A DNA stretch of 27,383 bases. It comes from an uncultured Oscillibacter sp. (GTDB lineage: Bacteria > Bacillota > Clostridia > Oscillospirales > Oscillospiraceae). The notes beneath the pieces are model-generated. The model was not told the origin of the DNA. It was given only the letters and a program-made list of their open reading frames with translations, and ran no database searches. The position numbers were made by a program, and so were the translations under genes. How positions within the stretch are numbered: the stretch's first letter is position 1; the number at the start of each line of letters is the position of its first letter. Location: the NCBI GenBank assembly GCA_947245315.1, contig CAMXNV010000005.1, forward strand, positions 1 through 27,383, given 5' to 3'. This document shows positions 1 to 7,978 of this stretch, piece by piece.

Positions 1-2
1 CC

Positions 3-1157
3 CTGACGGACCGGGGCCTCATGCTGGTGGAGGAGGGCACGGACCTCACCATCGACCTGACCCTGGAGGGCACCCGGTGGGACATCTCCTGCCTGGACCG
101 CTCGGACATCCGGGTCACCGTCAGCCTCTTCGACGTCACCAGCGCCGGGGAGCAGCGGATCAACTGGAACCTGCGCTTCACGGACTCCAAGCGGTTCAGC
201 CCCAGCAATATCTCCACCAAAAGCGCCAGCTTCACCATGGCCACGGTGAACATCAGCGAGCTCTACAGCCGGACCATCGGCGTCAGCTGCGAGCTGGTGG
301 GCAACGTGGCGGAGACCTATTCCGCCGGGCAGGTCCAGCTCTCCCACACGGAGGTGGAGGTCCGGGGCCTTCAGGAGGACATCAACCCCATCAGCTACGC
401 CAAGGTCACCCTGGACATCGGGGAGAGCGCCGTGGAGACGGTGCGGCGGGACCTGGAACTGCAATACTACGATCAAAACGGCCGGCTGTTGGACAAGTCG
501 GACATCCACACCAGCGTGGAAATGGTCCAGGCCACCCTGCCGGTCTTCGTCACCAAGGAGCTGCGGCTGGTGGTGGGCTTCCAGGACGCGGTGGGCGCCC
601 GGGTGGCGAACACCGACTGGGGCATCGAGCCGGAGACCATCACCGTCTCCGGGGACGCCACGCTGCTGAAAAACATGGAGACCCTGAAGATCGGGGACTA
701 CAAGCTGGAGGAGCTGGGCACCACGGCCTCGGAGAACTACACCACCACCAACTATCCCATCATCCTGCCCGACGGCTGCCAGAACCTCAGCGGCGTCACC
801 CGGGCGGCCCTGCGGATCCGCTTTAAGGACATGGTCAGCGCCACCGTTTACACGGAGAACATCTCCTGGCGGAACCCGCCGGAGGGACGGCAGGTGGAGC
901 TGCTGACGGGCAGCCTGCCGGTGAAGGTCTTCGGCGCCGAGGCGGACGTCTCCGCCCTCACGGGGGAGGACCTGTCCGTCCAGGTGGACCTCAGCGATTA
1001 CTCCGCCGCCTCCGGGACCTATACGATTCCGGCGGAGGTGCAGGTCTCCAAGGGAGACGTGGGCATCAGCGGCGAATACCAAATTCAAGTGACCATCCGG
1101 GAGGCCGTGGAAGAGCCGCCTCCCGAGGAGGAGCCGGAGCCGGAGGCGGAGACATGA
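3..1157 (+). CDS. YbbR-domain protein, probable CdaR (5' end missing)
   Basis: The frame is open from base 3 to the TGA at 1155-1157, so this is the 3' part of a longer gene; the first ATG, at 21, is probably internal. The visible 384 residues contain repeated beta-rich YbbR-like segments and end in an acidic Pro/Glu-rich tail. In Firmicutes, YbbR proteins (CdaR) are anchored outside the membrane and regulate the c-di-AMP cyclase CdaA, whose gene usually lies directly upstream; here that would be outside the window. The stop overlaps the next gene's ATG (ATGA), so the two are probably co-translated. The family call rests on overall sequence character, not on catalytic residues. The CdaR role is inference because cdaA cannot be seen. 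Confidence 0.75.
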   Translation: MTDRGLMLVEEGTDLTIDLTLEGTRWDISCLDRSDIRVTVSLFDVTSAGEQRINWNLRFTDSKRFSPSNISTKSASFTMATVNISELYSRTIGVSCELVGNVAETYSAGQVQLSHTEVEVRGLQEDINPISYAKVTLDIGESAVETVRRDLELQYYDQNGRLLDKSDIHTSVEMVQATLPVFVTKELRLVVGFQDAVGARVANTDWGIEPETITVSGDATLLKNMETLKIGDYKLEELGTTASENYTTTNYPIILPDGCQNLSGVTRAALRIRFKDMVSATVYTENISWRNPPEGRQVELLTGSLPVKVFGAEADVSALTGEDLSVQVDLSDYSAASGTYTIPAEVQVSKGDVGISGEYQIQVTIREAVEEPPPEEEPEPEAET

Positions 1158-1564
1158 CCCAGATCGCAACCGTAGAACGAATTTTGGATTCCGGCCACGC
1201 CGAGATCTCCGTCCCCCGGAAGTCCGCCTGCGGCCACGACTGCGAGGAGTGCGCCGGCTGCGGCGTCACCGGCGCGGCGGTGCGGGCCCGGGCGGCCAAC
1301 CCCATCGGGGCCGCCCCCGGGCAGAAGGTGGTGGTGGAGAGCAGCACGAAGAAGATGCTCCGCATCGTCGCCCTGGTCTACCTGACGCCGGTGGCGCTGT
1401 TCTTCGCGGGCTACCTGGCCGCCCTGGCCGCCGGCGCCGGGGTGGCCGTCCAGTACGGCGCGGCGGGCCTGGGCTTCCTCCTGGGAATCCTGGCGGCGGT
1501 GGCCTATGACCGCCGCCTCCGGGCCCGGGGCGGGCTGTCCTTCACCATCGTCCGGCTGTTCTGA
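1154..1564 (+). CDS. RseC/MucC-family membrane protein
   Basis: A 136-residue protein with a four-cysteine cluster near the N-terminus (C26, C30, C33, C36) followed by two hydrophobic segments at about 70-93 and 97-117. This is the architecture of the SoxR-reducing-system RseC family, which in proteobacteria accompanies Rsx/Rnf electron-transfer complexes and in Clostridia often stands alone. The cysteines could bind a metal or an Fe-S centre; that is inference. The start is set by the ATGA overlap with the YbbR gene. The stop overlaps the next ATG (TGATG at 1562-1566). No rnf/rsx genes are visible nearby, so a redox partner is not identified. Confidence 0.82.
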   Translation: MTQIATVERILDSGHAEISVPRKSACGHDCEECAGCGVTGAAVRARAANPIGAAPGQKVVVESSTKKMLRIVALVYLTPVALFFAGYLAALAAGAGVAVQYGAAGLGFLLGILAAVAYDRRLRARGGLSFTIVRLF

Positions 1565-2478
1565 TGTTCGGCTACGTCAGGCCCCCTCAGGACTTGCCGG
1601 AGGAGGAGCGGCGGCGCTTCGGCCGGGCCTACTGCGGCCTCTGCCACGCCCTGGGGGAGCGCTACGGCCCCGCGGCCCGGTTCATCCTGAACTATGACTT
1701 CACCTTCCTGGCCATCCTCCTCTCCGACCCGGAGGAGGGCCCCGTCCACCACGGACGCTGCGCCGCCCACCCCGTCCACGGGCGGGACCGGCTGGAGACC
1801 ACTCCGGCCCTGGCCCTGGCGGCGGACGAGAGCGTGATCCTGGCCTACTGGCAGCTGCGGGACGGGGTGGAGGACCACGACTGGCTCCACGGCCTGAAAT
1901 ACCGGGGGGTCTCCGCCCTGCTGGAGCCCGCCTACCGGAGGGCCGCCCAGGCCCGGCCGGACTTCGACGGGAGCACCCGCCGCCAGCTGGCCCTGCTGGC
2001 GGAGCTGGAGCGGGAGGGCTGTCCCTCCATGGACCGGGCGGCGGATACCTTCGCCGTGCTGCTCCGGGGGGCCGCCGGGGAGGTTCAGGAGCCGGTGCGC
2101 CGCCGGGTGCTGGAGCAGCTCCTCTACCACCTGGGCCGCTGGGTCTACCTGGTGGACGGGGCGGACGATTTGAAGCGGGACGCCGCCTCGGGGAGCTACA
2201 ACCCGGTGGCCCTGCGTTACGGCCTCACCCAGGGCCTCTGGACGGAGGAGAGCCGCCGGAGCTTCGCCGCCACCCTGGACCACTCCATCCACATGATGGC
2301 CACCGCCTTTGAGCTCTGGGACTTCGGCGTCTGGACGCCGGTTTTGGAGAGGACCCTGTACTCCGGCCTTTTTCAGGTGGGAAAGGCGGTGCTGGACGGC
2401 ACCTTCCGCACCGGGAGATCAAAGAAGACCACTCCGGCCCTTGAACAAGGCGGAGACACACAGGAGAGAGACACATGA
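1564..2478 (+). CDS. DUF5685 family protein
   Basis: A 304-residue protein that I recognise as DUF5685, a clostridial family without an assigned function. Near the N-terminus it has a CxxCH motif (C24, C27, H28), and further His/Cys residues lie at H62, H63, C66 and H69, which suggests a metal site (inference). The rest is mainly helical, with no signal peptide or clear membrane span. The start overlaps the RseC stop, and the stop overlaps the start of the J-domain gene at 2475, so the three form one translationally coupled unit. A link with the J-protein is likely from this arrangement, but its nature is unknown. Confidence 0.8.
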   Translation: MFGYVRPPQDLPEEERRRFGRAYCGLCHALGERYGPAARFILNYDFTFLAILLSDPEEGPVHHGRCAAHPVHGRDRLETTPALALAADESVILAYWQLRDGVEDHDWLHGLKYRGVSALLEPAYRRAAQARPDFDGSTRRQLALLAELEREGCPSMDRAADTFAVLLRGAAGEVQEPVRRRVLEQLLYHLGRWVYLVDGADDLKRDAASGSYNPVALRYGLTQGLWTEESRRSFAATLDHSIHMMATAFELWDFGVWTPVLERTLYSGLFQVGKAVLDGTFRTGRSKKTTPALEQGGDTQERDT

Positions 2479-3071
2479 ACGATCCCTATCAGGTACTCGG
2501 CATTTCGGAGAGCGCCACCGACGAGGAGGTCAAGCGGGCCTACCGGGAGCTGGCGCGCAAATACCATCCGGACAACTACCATGACAACCCCCTGGCGGAC
2601 CTGGCCCAGGAGAAAATGAAGGAGATCAACGCCGCCTATGAGGAGATCAACCGCCGGCGCAGCGGCGGGGGACGGAGCGCGTCCTCCGGCTACGGCGGGG
2701 GCTGGCAGCAGCAGTACGGCGGCTCCTCTTCCACGTTCCAGCAGGTCCGGACCGCCATTCAGATGGGCGACCTGTCCCGGGCGGAGTCCCTGCTGAACGC
2801 CTCCGGCGACCACGGGGCCGAGTGGCACTTCCTCAAGGGGGCGGTGTGCTATCGCCGGGGCTGGATGGACGAGGCCCTCCGGTACTACCAGACCGCCTGT
2901 CAGATGGAGCCGGGGAACCCGGAGTACCGGCGGGCCCTGAACCTGATGCAGGGCGGTTCGCCCTACCGGCCCGGGGGAGAGAACTTCGGCACCCTGTGCG
3001 CCGGGAATCCCTGCATGACCCTGTGCTGCGCCTATACCCTGTGCAACGGCGGCTACTGCTGCTTCATCTGA
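2475..3071 (+). CDS. J-domain protein with TPR-like middle and cysteine-string tail
   Basis: A 198-residue protein. Residues 1-65 form a DnaJ J-domain with the HPD motif at 31-33, which in this family stimulates the ATPase of an Hsp70 (DnaK). A Gly/Ser-rich linker follows, then a TPR-like helical stretch at about 90-155 with a WHFLKG block. The last 27 residues hold seven cysteines, including two CC pairs. There is no DnaJ zinc-finger region or C-terminal peptide-binding domain, so this is a specialised co-chaperone and not DnaJ itself. The tail resembles the cysteine strings of eukaryotic DnaJC5 only in composition. The start overlaps the DUF5685 stop. A decayed partial copy lies immediately downstream. 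Confidence 0.88.
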   Translation: MNDPYQVLGISESATDEEVKRAYRELARKYHPDNYHDNPLADLAQEKMKEINAAYEEINRRRSGGGRSASSGYGGGWQQQYGGSSSTFQQVRTAIQMGDLSRAESLLNASGDHGAEWHFLKGAVCYRRGWMDEALRYYQTACQMEPGNPEYRRALNLMQGGSPYRPGGENFGTLCAGNPCMTLCCAYTLCNGGYCCFI

Positions 3072-3078
3072 CCGCGGG

Positions 3079-3476
3079 ATGGACGGAGAGCAGGAGAGGA
3101 CCCTCCAACGGGGCCGGGAGGCCGTCCGGACGGGGGACCTAGTGCCTTGCTGGACAGCGTGGGGGACCGGGACGCCCAGTGGCACTTCCTCAAGGGGGCG
3201 GTCTGTTGGCGCAAAGGCTGGCTGGACGAGGCGCGGCGCCATTACGAGGCCGCCGCGGCGATGGAGCCCGGGGACCCGGAGTATTGCCGGGCGGTGGAGC
3301 GGATGGAAAACGGTCCCCGTTACCGGCGGGAAGCCCTCCGGCACCCTGCTTGCGGAGAATCTCTGCTTCGGCCTGATCGCCCGGGTTCTGTGAGTGCTGC
3401 GGCACCTGGGCCCTCTGCGGAGGGACCGGGGCTGCTCCCAGTGCGCGGGGGGAATGCCCCGCTGAGACGCCCGTGA
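3079..3476 (+). pseudogene. decayed tandem copy of the J-protein TPR/cysteine tail
   Basis: This stretch encodes pieces homologous to the C-terminal half of the preceding J-protein, scattered over reading frames. The frame from ATG 3079 gives a match ending in TGDL near 3140. The match then moves to the frame of TTG 3147 (LLDS, WHFLKGAVC, GWLDEAR, MEPGDPEY), next to GTLLAENLC in the first frame near 3340-3393, and finally a Cys-rich piece (CECCGTWALCGG) in a frame starting near 3389. Relative to the intact gene about 10 bases are missing between GDL and LLDS, which explains the first shift. No J-domain is present. It looks like a partial tandem duplication decaying by small indels; sequencing errors are the main alternative. 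Confidence 0.7.
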
Positions 3477-3500
3477 TTTGAAAATTAGGAGGAAAAGGCT

Positions 3501-4382
3501 TTGATTAAGAGCATGACCGGCTATGGCCGGGCCAGAGAGATGCGGAACAGTCGGGATATCACCGTGGAGGTCCGGGCGGTCAACAACCGCTATCTGGACT
3601 GCACGGTGAAGCTGCCCCGACTGTATATCTTTGCCGAGGACGCGCTGAAGCAGCGGGTCCAGCGGGCGGTCTCCCGGGGGAAGGTGGACGTGTTTGTCAC
3701 CGTGGACGCCTCCGCCGCCGACGTGACCAAGGTGGCGGTGAACCGGGAGCTGGCGGGCCAGTACGCCGCCGCCCTGCAAGAACTGGCGGAGGTCTGCGGC
3801 CCCACGGCCTACAAGGTCACGCCGGAGATTCTGGCCCGCTTCCCGGACGTGCTCAGCGTCACCAAGGCGGACGAGGACCTGGACGCCGTCCGGGAGGACC
3901 TGTGCGCTGTGCTGGACGAGGCCCTGGAGTCCTTCAACCGCATGCGGGCCGTGGAGGGCGCCCGGCTGGCCCAGGACATCGGCGGCCGCCTGTCCGCCAT
4001 CGAGGGCTACACGGGGACGGTGGAGGCCCGGTCGCCGGAGACGGTGGCGGAGTACCGGGCCAAGCTCACCGCCCGGATGCAGGAGGTTTTGCAGAGCGTC
4101 TCCCTGGATCCCCAGCGGATTTTGACCGAGGCGGCGGTTTACGCCGACAAGGTGGCGGTGGACGAGGAGACGGTGCGCCTGCGGAGCCACGTGGCCCAGC
4201 TGCGGACCATGCTGGAGTCCGGGGAGCCCATGGGGCGGAAGATGGACTTCCTCATCCAGGAGGTCAACCGGGAGGCCAACACCATCGGGTCCAAATGCAA
4301 CGACGTGGCCATCGCCCAGGTGGTGGTGAACCTGAAGGCGGAAGTGGAAAAGATGCGGGAGCAGGTCCAGAATGTGGAATAG
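3501..4382 (+). CDS. YicC family endoribonuclease-like protein
   Basis: A 293-residue protein matching YicC/YloC along its length. The N-terminus has the family signature KSMTGYGR, followed by VEVRAVNNRYLD, and the C-terminus has MDFLIQEVNREANTIGSK. Members studied in E. coli and B. subtilis are reported RNases acting on small RNA or mRNA. The start is TTG 3501, supported by a perfect AGGAGG at 3487-3492 (8-base spacing) and by the conserved residues that begin right after it. It opens the block yicC-remA-gmk-rpoZ, an order conserved in Firmicutes. Confidence 0.93.
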   Translation: MIKSMTGYGRAREMRNSRDITVEVRAVNNRYLDCTVKLPRLYIFAEDALKQRVQRAVSRGKVDVFVTVDASAADVTKVAVNRELAGQYAAALQELAEVCGPTAYKVTPEILARFPDVLSVTKADEDLDAVREDLCAVLDEALESFNRMRAVEGARLAQDIGGRLSAIEGYTGTVEARSPETVAEYRAKLTARMQEVLQSVSLDPQRILTEAAVYADKVAVDEETVRLRSHVAQLRTMLESGEPMGRKMDFLIQEVNREANTIGSKCNDVAIAQVVVNLKAEVEKMREQVQNVE

Positions 4383-4411
4383 AGATTGTTCCGGATAGAG
4401 GGGGAGACGCG

Positions 4412-4651
4412 ATGGAATGGATCAACATTGGCTTCGGCAGCATGGTCTCCCGGGAGCGGGTGGTGGCCGTGGTGAGCCCCGACTCCGCCCCCATCCGCCG
4501 CATGACCCAGGAGAGCCGGGAGCGGGGCATGCTGATCGACGCCACCTATGGGCGGAAGACCGCCTCCATTTTGATTATGGACAGCGACCATGTGATTTTA
4601 TCGGCCCTGCCGCCGGAGTCCTTCGGCCAGGGGGAAAGGAAGGAAGCATGA
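4412..4651 (+). CDS. remA: RemA family (DUF370) DNA-binding regulator
   Basis: A 79-residue protein with the RemA/DUF370 pattern: an N-terminal INIGFGSMV, a central RERG(M)LIDATYGR, and VILSALPPES near the end. In B. subtilis RemA is a ring-forming DNA-binding protein that activates extracellular-matrix and osmoprotection genes. In Clostridia the gene is kept between yicC and gmk, as here, whether or not a biofilm role is known. A GGGGGAG stretch just upstream of ATG 4412 serves as ribosome site. The TGA overlaps the gmk start (ATGA). Target genes in this organism cannot be inferred from the window. Confidence 0.92.
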   Translation: MEWINIGFGSMVSRERVVAVVSPDSAPIRRMTQESRERGMLIDATYGRKTASILIMDSDHVILSALPPESFGQGERKEA

Positions 4652-5244
4652 AAAAGGGAAAGACCTTCATTGTGTCCGGTCCCTCCGGCGTGGGAAAGGG
4701 CAGTGTGCTGAAGGTACTGCTGGAGCAGCGGGAGGAGGTCTATGTCTCCGTCTCCGCCACGACCCGCCAGCCCCGGGCCGGAGAGGAAAACGGCGTCCAC
4801 TATCACTTCCTGGACGTGGACACCTTCCATGAGTGGATTGCCCAGGATGCCTTTTTGGAGTATGCGGAGTACGTGGGCAATTTCTACGGAACGCCCAAGC
4901 ACTTTGTGGATTCCGCCATGGCGGAGGGCAAGGACGTGATCCTGGAGATCGATGTCCAGGGCGCGCTGCAAATCGCCCAAAAGCGGCTGGAGGCCATTTT
5001 AATCTTCATCGCGCCCCCCAGCTGGGAGGAATTGGAGCACCGGCTGACCCTCCGGGGCACCGACAGCCCGGAGAAGATTCAAAAGCGGCTCCTGCGGGCC
5101 AAGGTGGAGTGCCGGACCGCCGGAGCGTATCACTATTTTGTCGTGAACGATACCATTGAAAATGCGGCCCGGGAGCTGGACGCCATCATGACGGCGGAGC
5201 ACTGCCGCTCCATGGACCGCATGGAGATTATCCAAGACCAGTGA
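4648..5244 (+). CDS. gmk: guanylate kinase
   Basis: A 198-residue guanylate kinase that phosphorylates GMP to GDP with ATP in the cytoplasm. The P-loop is GPSGVGKGS at residues 11-19, followed by the GMP-binding region (SATTRQPR at 36-43, YHFLDVDTF at 52-60, EYAEYVGNFYGTP at 71-83) and ILEIDVQGA at 98-106. Length is normal for the family. AAGGAAGG precedes the ATG, which overlaps the remA stop. The pairing gmk-rpoZ is one of the most conserved in bacteria and supports both calls. Confidence 0.97.
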   Translation: MKKGKTFIVSGPSGVGKGSVLKVLLEQREEVYVSVSATTRQPRAGEENGVHYHFLDVDTFHEWIAQDAFLEYAEYVGNFYGTPKHFVDSAMAEGKDVILEIDVQGALQIAQKRLEAILIFIAPPSWEELEHRLTLRGTDSPEKIQKRLLRAKVECRTAGAYHYFVVNDTIENAARELDAIMTAEHCRSMDRMEIIQDQ

Positions 5245-5317
5245 GGTCCTTCATGGCCGCGCGGCCTGGACGCCGGCGGCTGCATACGCTGAAAACAGGA
5301 AAGGAAGCTGATTGACC

Positions 5318-5533
5318 ATGATGCTGTATCCCGCCATGAGCAAATTGAACTCCTATATCCCCAACCGCTATATGCTGGTGAACGTGGTGGCCCGCCGGGC
5401 CCGGCAGATCGCCGAGGAGGCGGAGAACGCCGGGCTCCACCTGGAGGAAAAGCCGGTGACCTTGGCCATCCACGAGGTGGCCGACGGCAAGCTCCAGGCC
5501 GGGGAGTCGGACTTCGCGTCGGAAGAGGCCTGA
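5318..5533 (+). CDS. rpoZ: RNA polymerase omega subunit
   Basis: A 71-residue omega subunit, a small RNA polymerase component that helps fold and hold beta-prime. The family core is visible as RYMLVNVVARRARQIAEEA, followed by KPVTLAIHEVADGKL. I chose ATG 5318, about 11 bases after an AAAGGAAG site; TTG 5312 and ATG 5321 in the same frame are alternatives. It sits between gmk and priA as in most Firmicutes, but coaBC, which usually follows rpoZ, is missing. The 73-base gap after gmk includes the palindrome GGCCGCGCGGCC (5255-5266), with no clear role. Confidence 0.93.
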   Translation: MMLYPAMSKLNSYIPNRYMLVNVVARRARQIAEEAENAGLHLEEKPVTLAIHEVADGKLQAGESDFASEEA

Positions 5534-5542
5534 CCCCGGGGC

Positions 5543-7966
5543 ATGGAGACCGGGTCCGTCGTAAAGGTGGCGGTCAGCGCCGCCCCCTATTCCATTGACA
5601 AGCCCTATGACTACTGGGCGCCGGAGGCGCTGGAGGAGGGAGCCCTCCCCGGCGTCCGGGTGACGGTCCCCTTCGGAAGGGGAAACCGGCTGTCGGAGGG
5701 CGTGATCCTGGCCAAGGGCCCGGGGGTGAAAACGCCGGGCCTCAAGCCCCTCTCCGCCCTGCTGGACCGGGAGCCGGTGCTGAGCGCCTCCGGGCTGGCG
5801 CTGGCCCTCTGGATGCGCCAGCGCTATTTCTGCACCATGTTCGAGGCGGTGAAGACCATCCTGCCCGCCGGGCTCTGGTACCGGATCCAGGAGATATGGA
5901 GGATTCAGGCGGAGCTGGAGCCGGAGGCCGCCCGGGCCGCGGCGGAGGGCGTCCGCCACGGGGCCCAGGTGCTGGAGACCCTGAGCCGCCTGGGGGGCAG
6001 CGCCGAAATCGAGGCCCTGCGGGAGGCCCACGGGGACGAGGCCCTTCCGGCCCTCCGGGGGCTGGAGGCGGCGGGGGTGGTCTGGCACGAGGCTGCGGCC
6101 AAACAGAAAATCTCCGACAAGGTCCGCCGGATGGCGGAGCTGGCCCCCGGCGCGGAGGAGGGGCAGCAGCGCCTCTCCCCGGTCCGCCGGGAGGTGATCC
6201 GGCTGCTGGCCACGGCGGGGAAGACCGCCTGCACCGATGTCTCCTATTTCACCGGCGCGTCCATGCGGACCCTCCGGGGGATGGAAAAGGCCGGTTTGCT
6301 GGTCTTCTCCCAGGCGGAGGAGCTGCGGCTCCCGCCGCCGTCCAACCTGGAACCCGGGCCTCCCATTGTTTTGAACGAGGAGCAGCAGGAGGCCTTTGAC
6401 CGGCTGCTGTCCCTGGCGGGGCAGGGGCGGGCCGCCGGGGCCCTGCTGCGGGGCGTCACCGGCAGCGGAAAGACCCAGGTCTATTTGCGGCTGGTTCAGG
6501 AAATACTCTCCCGGGGAAGGACCGCCATGGTCCTGGTGCCGGAAATCGTGCTGACCCCCCAGATCATGGGGAAGTTCTCCGCCTACTTCGGCCAGGACGT
6601 GGCCATGCTCCACAGCGGCCTGCGGATGACGGAGCGCTATGACCAGTGGAAGCGGATCCGCCGGGGAGAGGTCCGGGTGGTCCTGGGCACCCGCTCCGCC
6701 ATTTTCGCCCCCCTGGAACGCCTGGGAATCATCATTCTGGATGAGGAGCAGGAGGGCAGCTATCAATCGGAAACACCGCCCCGGTATCACACCCGGGACG
6801 TTGCCAAATACCTCTGCGCCCGGGACGGGGCCCTGCTGGTACTGGGCTCCGCCACCCCGTCGGTGGAGACGGCCTGGGCCGCGGAGAGGGGACAGTATCA
6901 ATCCGCCCTGCTGCGCCGCCGGTACAACGAGCAGCCCCTGCCCCAGGTGCTGATCTCCGACCTGCGCCAGGAGCTCCGGCGGGGAAACGCCGGTTTGATC
7001 GGCGCGGACCTGCGCCGGGAGCTGGAGCGGAATCTGGAGCGGGGGGAGCAGAGCATTCTCTTCCTGAACCGCCGGGGCAACAGCCGGATGCTGCTGTGCG
7101 GGGAGTGCGGCCACGTGCCGGAGTGCCCCCGGTGCAGCGCGCCGCTGACCTACCACTCCGCCAACGGGCGGCTGATGTGCCACCACTGCGGCCACTCCCA
7201 GAGGAGCTTCGAGGCCTGCCCCGCCTGCGGCGGCAGGATGAAGCACGTGGGCAGCGGCACCCAGAAGGTGGAGGAGGAGCTGGCGGCGCTGTTCCCCCAG
7301 GCGAAGACCCTGCGAATGGACGCCGACACGGCGGCGGGAGGCCACGAGGCCCTGCTCCGCCGCTTTGAGCGGGAGCGGATTCCCATTCTGCTGGGCACCC
7401 AGATGGTGGCCAAGGGCCTGGACTTTGAGCAGGTAACTCTGGTGGGGGTGCTGGCGGCGGACCTCTCGCTGTACCTGGAGAACTACCGGGCGGCGGAGCG
7501 GACCTTTAACCTGCTGACCCAGGTGGTGGGCCGGGCGGGCCGGGGAGGGAAGGCCGGACGGGCCGTGATCCAGACCTACACCCCGGAGAACGACGTGATC
7601 CAGTGCGCCGCCCGGCAGGACTACGACCGCTTTTATCAGGGCGAAATCCGCATCCGGCAGCTGCGCCGCCTCCCGCCCTTCGCGGACCTGTTCACCATCA
7701 CCGTCTCCGGCCCGGACGAGGGCGCCGTCCTTCGGGCGGCGGTGGGCGTCCGGGAGCGGGCGCGGGCGTGGAACCGGGGAGAGGTCCTGGGCCCCGCCCC
7801 GGCGCCGGTGCTGAAGGTCAACAACCGCTATCGCTACCGCGTGCTGCTGGTGGGAAAGAACGACCGGGAGACCCGGGAGGAGATCGGGGGGCTGCTGCGG
7901 GCCTTTGCCGGGAACAGCGCCAACCGTGGCTTTCATATTTTCGCGGAGTGCAACGCCGCAGACTAG
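5543..7966 (+). CDS. priA: primosomal protein N' (replication restart helicase)
   Basis: An 807-residue PriA, the 3'-5' helicase that reloads the replisome at stalled forks. After the N-terminal DNA-binding domain (starting near SIDKPYDYW) come Walker A GVTGSGKT at 304-311 and motif II at 400-403, which reads DEEQ and not the more usual DEEH/DEAH. The zinc-binding insert has eight cysteines (519, 522, 528, 531, 546, 549, 559, 562). The helicase C-lobe includes GTQMVAKGLDFEQVTLVG and QVVGRAGRGG. The ATG lacks a good Shine-Dalgarno sequence, so translation may depend on rpoZ, which ends 9 bases upstream. Length is normal. Confidence 0.97.
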   Translation: METGSVVKVAVSAAPYSIDKPYDYWAPEALEEGALPGVRVTVPFGRGNRLSEGVILAKGPGVKTPGLKPLSALLDREPVLSASGLALALWMRQRYFCTMFEAVKTILPAGLWYRIQEIWRIQAELEPEAARAAAEGVRHGAQVLETLSRLGGSAEIEALREAHGDEALPALRGLEAAGVVWHEAAAKQKISDKVRRMAELAPGAEEGQQRLSPVRREVIRLLATAGKTACTDVSYFTGASMRTLRGMEKAGLLVFSQAEELRLPPPSNLEPGPPIVLNEEQQEAFDRLLSLAGQGRAAGALLRGVTGSGKTQVYLRLVQEILSRGRTAMVLVPEIVLTPQIMGKFSAYFGQDVAMLHSGLRMTERYDQWKRIRRGEVRVVLGTRSAIFAPLERLGIIILDEEQEGSYQSETPPRYHTRDVAKYLCARDGALLVLGSATPSVETAWAAERGQYQSALLRRRYNEQPLPQVLISDLRQELRRGNAGLIGADLRRELERNLERGEQSILFLNRRGNSRMLLCGECGHVPECPRCSAPLTYHSANGRLMCHHCGHSQRSFEACPACGGRMKHVGSGTQKVEEELAALFPQAKTLRMDADTAAGGHEALLRRFERERIPILLGTQMVAKGLDFEQVTLVGVLAADLSLYLENYRAAERTFNLLTQVVGRAGRGGKAGRAVIQTYTPENDVIQCAARQDYDRFYQGEIRIRQLRRLPPFADLFTITVSGPDEGAVLRAAVGVRERARAWNRGEVLGPAPAPVLKVNNRYRYRVLLVGKNDRETREEIGGLLRAFAGNSANRGFHIFAECNAAD

Positions 7967-7978
7967 GAGGAGCAGAGA

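Noticed and set aside
3445..3462. Short GCGGGG/CCCCGC hairpin before yicC
   Set aside because: Only 6 bp with no T-run, inside the pseudogene relic; not convincing as a terminator.
2373..4190. 605-codon minus-strand open frame opposite the J-protein and yicC
   Set aside because: Low-complexity composition and full overlap with well-supported + strand genes; no ribosome site or family match.
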